From: SHVO01 sp041905795
Lineage (GTDB): Bacteria; Pseudomonadota; Alphaproteobacteria; Rhodospirillales; Rhodospirillaceae
Direction: 5' to 3'
NCBI GenBank assembly: GCA_041905795.1
Contig: JAYRKL010000011.1
Coordinates: forward strand, 60,515 to 124,514
DNA: 64,000 bases
Under the pieces are notes generated by a model that had not been told where the DNA came from, did not search any database, and saw only the letters and a list, made by a program, of their open reading frames with translations. Shown here in pieces: positions 60,445 to 64,000 of this stretch. Both the position numbers and the translations under genes were made by a program. Position 1 is the stretch's first letter, and every line of letters starts with the position of its first letter.

Positions 60445-61136
60445 ACAGCTCCGGCCAACAGCCGGTATCCGCGATCCGCCTTGCTCAAGAGGCCCGGCGT
60501 CAGCTTGAAGCGCCGCCGCGCCGCGTCGGCAAAGTGAACCAGCTCCGTCTCCGGCCCCTCCAGAAGTTCGAACTCGGCTTCCGAGATCTGCGCCTGCGCG
60601 GCCGGTGTGACCACCAAGCCCCGATCCACCTCCAGCAGCACCTGAACCTGCGGGCCGTTGGCGGCGGAGGCGAAGCACAGCTTGCGGCTCGTGCGCGCGA
60701 TATGCGTTGTAAAGACCAGGCCGAGATCGCGAGGACGAATCCCCAGGCGCGCCATGTCTTCGTTCGCGGGAATGAGGTCGTGAATGCCCTGGTTCGCCCC
60801 GACGGTCAGTTTCCACTCCAGGCGCCGGAAGAGGCCGCCGCCCGCCCAGATCCTCCTTTTGGCGCTGAGGACGCGGTTGGCGCCGCCTGTCCGCAGCCGC
60901 AAGCGATATCCGGCCCGCTGCAACGCGTGGTCGGGCGTGTCGTAATATTCGGTGACGCGCTGGCGCGACCGCACGCCCGCTGTCGCGAGCGCGCCGACCC
61001 AGGCGCTGTGCTCGAAGGCATCGAGTTCGGCCGGATCGGCGTAGAACTTGAATTCGACCTCGCGCGTGCAGTTATGGAAAACGCCAAACAGCGGCTTTGG
61101 CGGGGCCGGCTCAGGGTCGGGCGCGGGTTCGGCCAT
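60429..61136 (-). CDS. CYTH-domain protein (inorganic triphosphatase-like)
   Basis: A 235-aa protein. After a Pro-rich N-terminus it begins REVEFKFYA, the ExExK signature of CYTH (triphosphate tunnel) enzymes. Other tunnel residues: TEYYDTPDHALQRAGYRLRLR, RLEWKLTV, VFTTHIARTSRKL, VLLEVDRGLVV and ISEAEFELLEG. It hydrolyses inorganic triphosphate or a related polyphosphate in the cytoplasm. The C-terminal CHAD domain common in partner proteins is absent. ATG 61136 is preferred to a GTG three codons earlier. No operon partner. Confidence 0.88.
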   Translation of the reverse strand: MAEPAPDPEPAPPKPLFGVFHNCTREVEFKFYADPAELDAFEHSAWVGALATAGVRSRQRVTEYYDTPDHALQRAGYRLRLRTGGANRVLSAKRRIWAGGGLFRRLEWKLTVGANQGIHDLIPANEDMARLGIRPRDLGLVFTTHIARTSRKLCFASAANGPQVQVLLEVDRGLVVTPAAQAQISEAEFELLEGPETELVHFADAARRRFKLTPGLLSKADRGYRLLAGAVQDAG

Positions 61137-61192
61137 CGTGTTCACGGATTACCACAAAGCATTATTGAAAAGGTCACGGCGGCCTCGTTCAC

Positions 61193-63439
61193 CTAGGAGT
61201 CCAGGGACATCAGCTCGGACGTGAGGAAGCGCAGGCGGTTGACGAGCAGGCTTCCCAGCCCCTGCAGAAGATTGATCGCGGCTTTCTTGTGTTTTTCCGA
61301 GAAGGCATCGAGGCTTTCCCGCGACAGCACGAAAAGCTCCACATCCGTCTCGGCGGTGGCATTGGTGGAATGCGCGCCGGCGTTCAGGAAGGTCGCCTCG
61401 CCGAAGAAGGAGCCGCGGGTGATGGTGTAAAGGCGGCGGGTGTGGCCGCCGCCGATGGGGATGTTCAGCGACACCACGCCCTTGCGCACGAAATACAGCT
61501 GCGCCCCGATCTCACCCCGCGAATAGATCTGCGCCCCCCGTGGGCAGCTGATCTCGACCAGATGCTCGGCCAGGGCGTCCAGCGTTTCCAGCTTGCGCCC
61601 CTTGAACATCTCGATTTCATGCAGGGAAAGCGGTATTTCCTCATCGTCCTGCGCGCGCGAATGTTTGAGGGTGCCGGCGGCCTGCTTCAGGATGCGGTTC
61701 TCGATCCAGGCCTTGGCGTCGTCCAGGTCGCTGAATATGCGCGCCGCGCTCTTGTAGGGCGCCAGGCCGGTCTTATCGACATACAACTCGATGTTCTGAC
61801 CCGACGGCAAATCCGTCGGCAGCCGGCTGTAGACCAGGAACCCGCCTTTCTCGGACATCATTTCGCGCACCTGCTCGAGCCAATGCGCGACGGTGATGTC
61901 GATGGTCTGAACCCGCCGCATATCGAGCACGATGTATTTGCGGGTTTTTATTTCCGGCTCGAGGATGGTGTAGAGTTGGTCGGCGGTGCCGAAGAACAGG
62001 CTGCCCTGAAGCTCCAGGATGACGGCTTGTCCGCCCTGCGCGGTCAGGATGTCGAGATCCTCCTGCGTCCGGTTGCGCCGCGAGAAACTCTCGTTGCCGC
62101 CGATTTTGCGGCGGATGACGGAGCTTTTGAGCTGCCCGCGGATGAACAGCAGGATCGCCAGGGCGATACCCGTCCCCGAGGCCGGGATCAGGCCGATGAA
62201 CAGGGCGACGCAGATCACCGCTACGATCACGGCGGCGTCGAGCACGGTGTAGCGGGATTTCGCGAGCTGCACGACCCGCACGTCGATCATGCGCACGCCG
62301 ACGACGATGAGGATCGCCGCCAGCGATGCGATCGGAACCCAGGCGATCAGGCTCCCCAGCATGAGGAAGGTCGTCAGGGCCAACAGTCCCTCGATGGTCC
62401 CCGACAGCCGGCTCACGGCGCCGCTCGAGAGGTTGACCAGGGTCGCCCCCATCGTTCCCGCGCCGGGAATTCCACCCGCCAGCGCCGCAGTCAGGTTGCC
62501 AAGTCCCTGGCCGACGAGTTCACGGTTGGAGTTGTGCCGCGAGCGCGTCATGGCGTCGATCACGACGCAGGTTTTCAGGGTGTCGATCGAAAGCAGGACC
62601 GAGAGCGTCAGGGCCGGAATCGCCAGCGCCGCCAGCTGGTCGAGGCGTACGTCGCGGAAGGCCGCGATCCGCGCCGAAAGCGCCGTCAGAAAGCTGCCGT
62701 CGCCGGTGCCGCCGATCATGGGACCGATGACCAGGTGGTTCTCGGACAGCGTCAGCAGCGCCGGGTCGAACAGGCCGAGGCTGAAAAGGGCGATGACGCC
62801 GGCGGCAAGGGCGAGAATCGCCGCGGGAACCCGCTTGGTCAATCTCGGGGCGCCGACCATGACCACCGCCGTCAGGCCGCCGATGAAGATACTTTGCCAC
62901 GACCAAGCGCCGGGCGCGGAAACCGCCTCCCACACCCCGCCGCCATGGATGCCCAGGAGTTTGGGCACCTGGCTGCCGATGATGATCAGGCCGACGCCGG
63001 TCATATAGCCGCTGACGACCGGATAGGGCATGTACTTGATCAGGCGCCCCAAGCCGGCGGCGCCATAGGAGATTTGCAGCAGGGCGGACAGCACGGAGAT
63101 CGCGAACAGCAGAAACAGCACGGTCTCCGCGCTGGCGCCCCCTCGTATGAATTCCAGGGCGAATGCCGAGAGAACCGCCGCGGCCGGCGCGCAGGGCGCC
63201 GTGATCAGGCGGCGCGTCCCGCCAAAGGCCGATGCGACAAGGCCAAGCGCGGTGACGCCCAGGATGCCGGCAAGCGCGCCATAGGAGCCGTAGGCCGTGC
63301 CCAGCGGCGCGAAAATCGTGACGCCGAAGGCGATCGCCGACGGCAGCGCCACCAGCATCGCCGCGAGCCCGCCCCAGAAATCGCCCCAGACGTCGCCCCG
63401 GAAATGGTTGACCAAATTCCGGAGTTTCACGGCATCCAC
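61193..63439 (-). CDS. SulP-family anion transporter with STAS and cyclic-nucleotide-binding domains
   Basis: A 748-aa inner-membrane protein. The first 400 or so residues form the SulP transmembrane part (GGLAAMLVALPSAIAFGV, MPYPVVSGYMTGVGLIIIGSQ, LGNLTAALAGGIPGAGTMGA). A STAS domain follows (VILELQGSLFFGTADQLY, YIVLDMRRVQTIDITVAHWL). The C-terminal 150 residues are a cNMP/CRP-like domain (LVEISCPRGAQIYSRGEIGAQLYFVRKG...FFGEATFLNAG). Such fusions suggest transport of sulfate, bicarbonate or a similar anion gated by a cyclic nucleotide. Start GTG 63439. Confidence 0.93.
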   Translation of the reverse strand: MDAVKLRNLVNHFRGDVWGDFWGGLAAMLVALPSAIAFGVTIFAPLGTAYGSYGALAGILGVTALGLVASAFGGTRRLITAPCAPAAAVLSAFALEFIRGGASAETVLFLLFAISVLSALLQISYGAAGLGRLIKYMPYPVVSGYMTGVGLIIIGSQVPKLLGIHGGGVWEAVSAPGAWSWQSIFIGGLTAVVMVGAPRLTKRVPAAILALAAGVIALFSLGLFDPALLTLSENHLVIGPMIGGTGDGSFLTALSARIAAFRDVRLDQLAALAIPALTLSVLLSIDTLKTCVVIDAMTRSRHNSNRELVGQGLGNLTAALAGGIPGAGTMGATLVNLSSGAVSRLSGTIEGLLALTTFLMLGSLIAWVPIASLAAILIVVGVRMIDVRVVQLAKSRYTVLDAAVIVAVICVALFIGLIPASGTGIALAILLFIRGQLKSSVIRRKIGGNESFSRRNRTQEDLDILTAQGGQAVILELQGSLFFGTADQLYTILEPEIKTRKYIVLDMRRVQTIDITVAHWLEQVREMMSEKGGFLVYSRLPTDLPSGQNIELYVDKTGLAPYKSAARIFSDLDDAKAWIENRILKQAAGTLKHSRAQDDEEIPLSLHEIEMFKGRKLETLDALAEHLVEISCPRGAQIYSRGEIGAQLYFVRKGVVSLNIPIGGGHTRRLYTITRGSFFGEATFLNAGAHSTNATAETDVELFVLSRESLDAFSEKHKKAAINLLQGLGSLLVNRLRFLTSELMSLDS

Positions 63440-63824
63440 CTGGTATTGGCAGGTTCAGTTTTCAATCGGCATCGCCTGTAGGGGGCCGGCGTCCCGCATC
63501 CGGCCGCGGGCAAGAAACAGCCTGCGCGCAAAGCCGGGTGCGATGCCGCCACAAGACCACCGGACACGCCGCATTCCTCCCCGCGATTACGTCTTTTCAA
63601 TTCTCGGAAATCAGGGGGCCGGCGCGTTGATTGAGGTCAACTCCCTTCACGGTCGCCGTCCAGGGATAAGCGGAAATAAAGACCCACTCCGGGGCCCGCC
63701 CCGGGGCCCAACCGTCGGCCAATCGCGTCAGCCGCCCCTTAATGCAGGCTTGATCGCGGCCAGTTCACGGCCCGGGCAGGCTGTTCTAGAATTCCCGCGT
63801 CAGGAAAAGCCAGGGGCGCCCGTT
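63440..63824. other. Divergent intergenic region upstream of SulP gene
   Basis: A 385-bp gap between the SulP gene (minus) and the start of the last gene (plus). It includes an FNR/FixK-like site (63627-63640) and GC-rich hairpins (ggggcccgccccggggccc near 63689). I see no gene here. Confidence 0.5.
63627..63640. promoter_or_regulatory. FNR/FixK-like box
   Basis: TTGAT-TGAG-GTCAA differs by one base from the perfect box in front of hemN and keeps the TTGA-N6-TCAA core. It lies about 190 bp from both flanking start codons, somewhat far for direct activation of either. Confidence 0.6.
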
Positions 63825-64000
63825 ATGACAGTGGACACACGAAGGCACCGGCATCTTCTTGCGACGATTATCTTTACCGTCAGTCTTCTCGGCCTGATCG
63901 CGTTGGCGCTCGGCGACACACGCCCGGGGATCGCCTTTACCGTGCTGCTGAGTGTTCTTGTCCTGGCGGTGTCGTTTCACTTCATATTGCCGGGCGGCGA
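63825..64000 (+). CDS. Membrane protein, N-terminal part (cut by the window edge)
   Basis: From ATG 63825 an open frame continues to the right edge (58 codons). It reads MTVDTRRHRHLLATIIF, followed by two predicted transmembrane helices (about 14-29 and 36-53) separated by GDTRPG. CCAGGGGC lies upstream as a weak ribosome-binding site. Family cannot be judged from this fragment. Confidence 0.6.
   Translation, partial: MTVDTRRHRHLLATIIFTVSLLGLIALALGDTRPGIAFTVLLSVLVLAVSFHFILPGG

Noticed and set aside
63786..63980. 64-aa minus-strand frame at the right edge
   Set aside because: Highly charged shadow of the plus-strand membrane protein gene starting at 63825.

Overview
The window is high-GC, densely coded bacterial DNA and most resembles an alphaproteobacterium. 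The reasons are paired DUF2336/receiver genes, an FNR/FixK-type box in front of hemN, Rhizobiales-style palindromic intergenic repeats (GAGCATG...CCGAA...CCGGTT) and many TonB-dependent receptors beside secreted Tat/Sec proteins. I cannot name the genus; a soil lineage such as Rhizomicrobium/Micropepsaceae is only a guess. A perfect 16-bp parS site at 29446-29461 suggests the segment lies in the origin-proximal part of a chromosome.

Layout. (1) 1-3619, minus: the 5' part of a giant gene built entirely of 8-residue repeats, itself ordered into exact 240-bp and 336-bp super-repeats; it runs off the left edge. (2) 4078-7210: hemN under an FNR/FixK box, then a degenerate receiver + EAL-like protein. 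(3) 7.3-12 kb: MarR/thioesterase pair, a secreted NHL-repeat protein, and an overlapping operon of an aminotransferase and a PrnB-like (IDO/TDO superfamily) protein. (4) 12-20.6 kb, minus: TonB receptor, PSCyt3/DUF1592-type lipoprotein, DUF1552 protein, PF03640-repeat protein and an unrecognised secreted protein. (5) 21-36.5 kb: an aromatic-CoA catabolic region with RidA, indolepyruvate:ferredoxin oxidoreductase-like IorAB, cyclase and MarR, then SDR, enoyl-CoA hydratase, acyl-CoA dehydrogenase and a fused FAD-monooxygenase/OYE protein of the 2-aminobenzoyl-CoA monooxygenase/reductase or salicylyl-CoA 5-hydroxylase type, plus an amidase. It is interrupted at 26.6-29.5 kb by a tRNA-Arg-like 3' fragment, a MASE1 hybrid histidine kinase and the parS site. 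(6) 36.7-40.6 kb: two DUF2336 proteins, two receiver proteins and a 63-aa protein, with palindromic repeats between. (7) 40.7-46.1 kb: xanthine-dehydrogenase-type molybdenum hydroxylase, triheme cytochrome c and a second NHL protein, with a 156-bp inverted-repeat element between convergent genes. (8) 46.2-53.5 kb: a second copy of the module in (4) (TonB receptor, PF03640 protein, paralogue of the unrecognised protein) with a cyclophilin and a secreted creatininase-family protein. (9) 54.3-60.4 kb: a copper-resistance region (copA, copB, CusF-like, copC, DUF1775, copD) wrapped around a cnrYXH-type ECF sigma module. (10) 60.4-64 kb: CYTH protein, SulP-STAS-cNMP transporter, and the start of a membrane protein cut by the right edge.

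How it fits together. Regions 3 and 5 together suggest breakdown of tryptophan or anthranilate-like aromatics through CoA thioesters under MarR control; no aryl-CoA ligase lies in the window. Regions 4 and 8 define a repeated outer-membrane/periplasm module of unknown substrate. Region 9 looks like periplasmic metal sensing driving copper detoxification. Functions are assigned from sequence motifs only; no database search was run.
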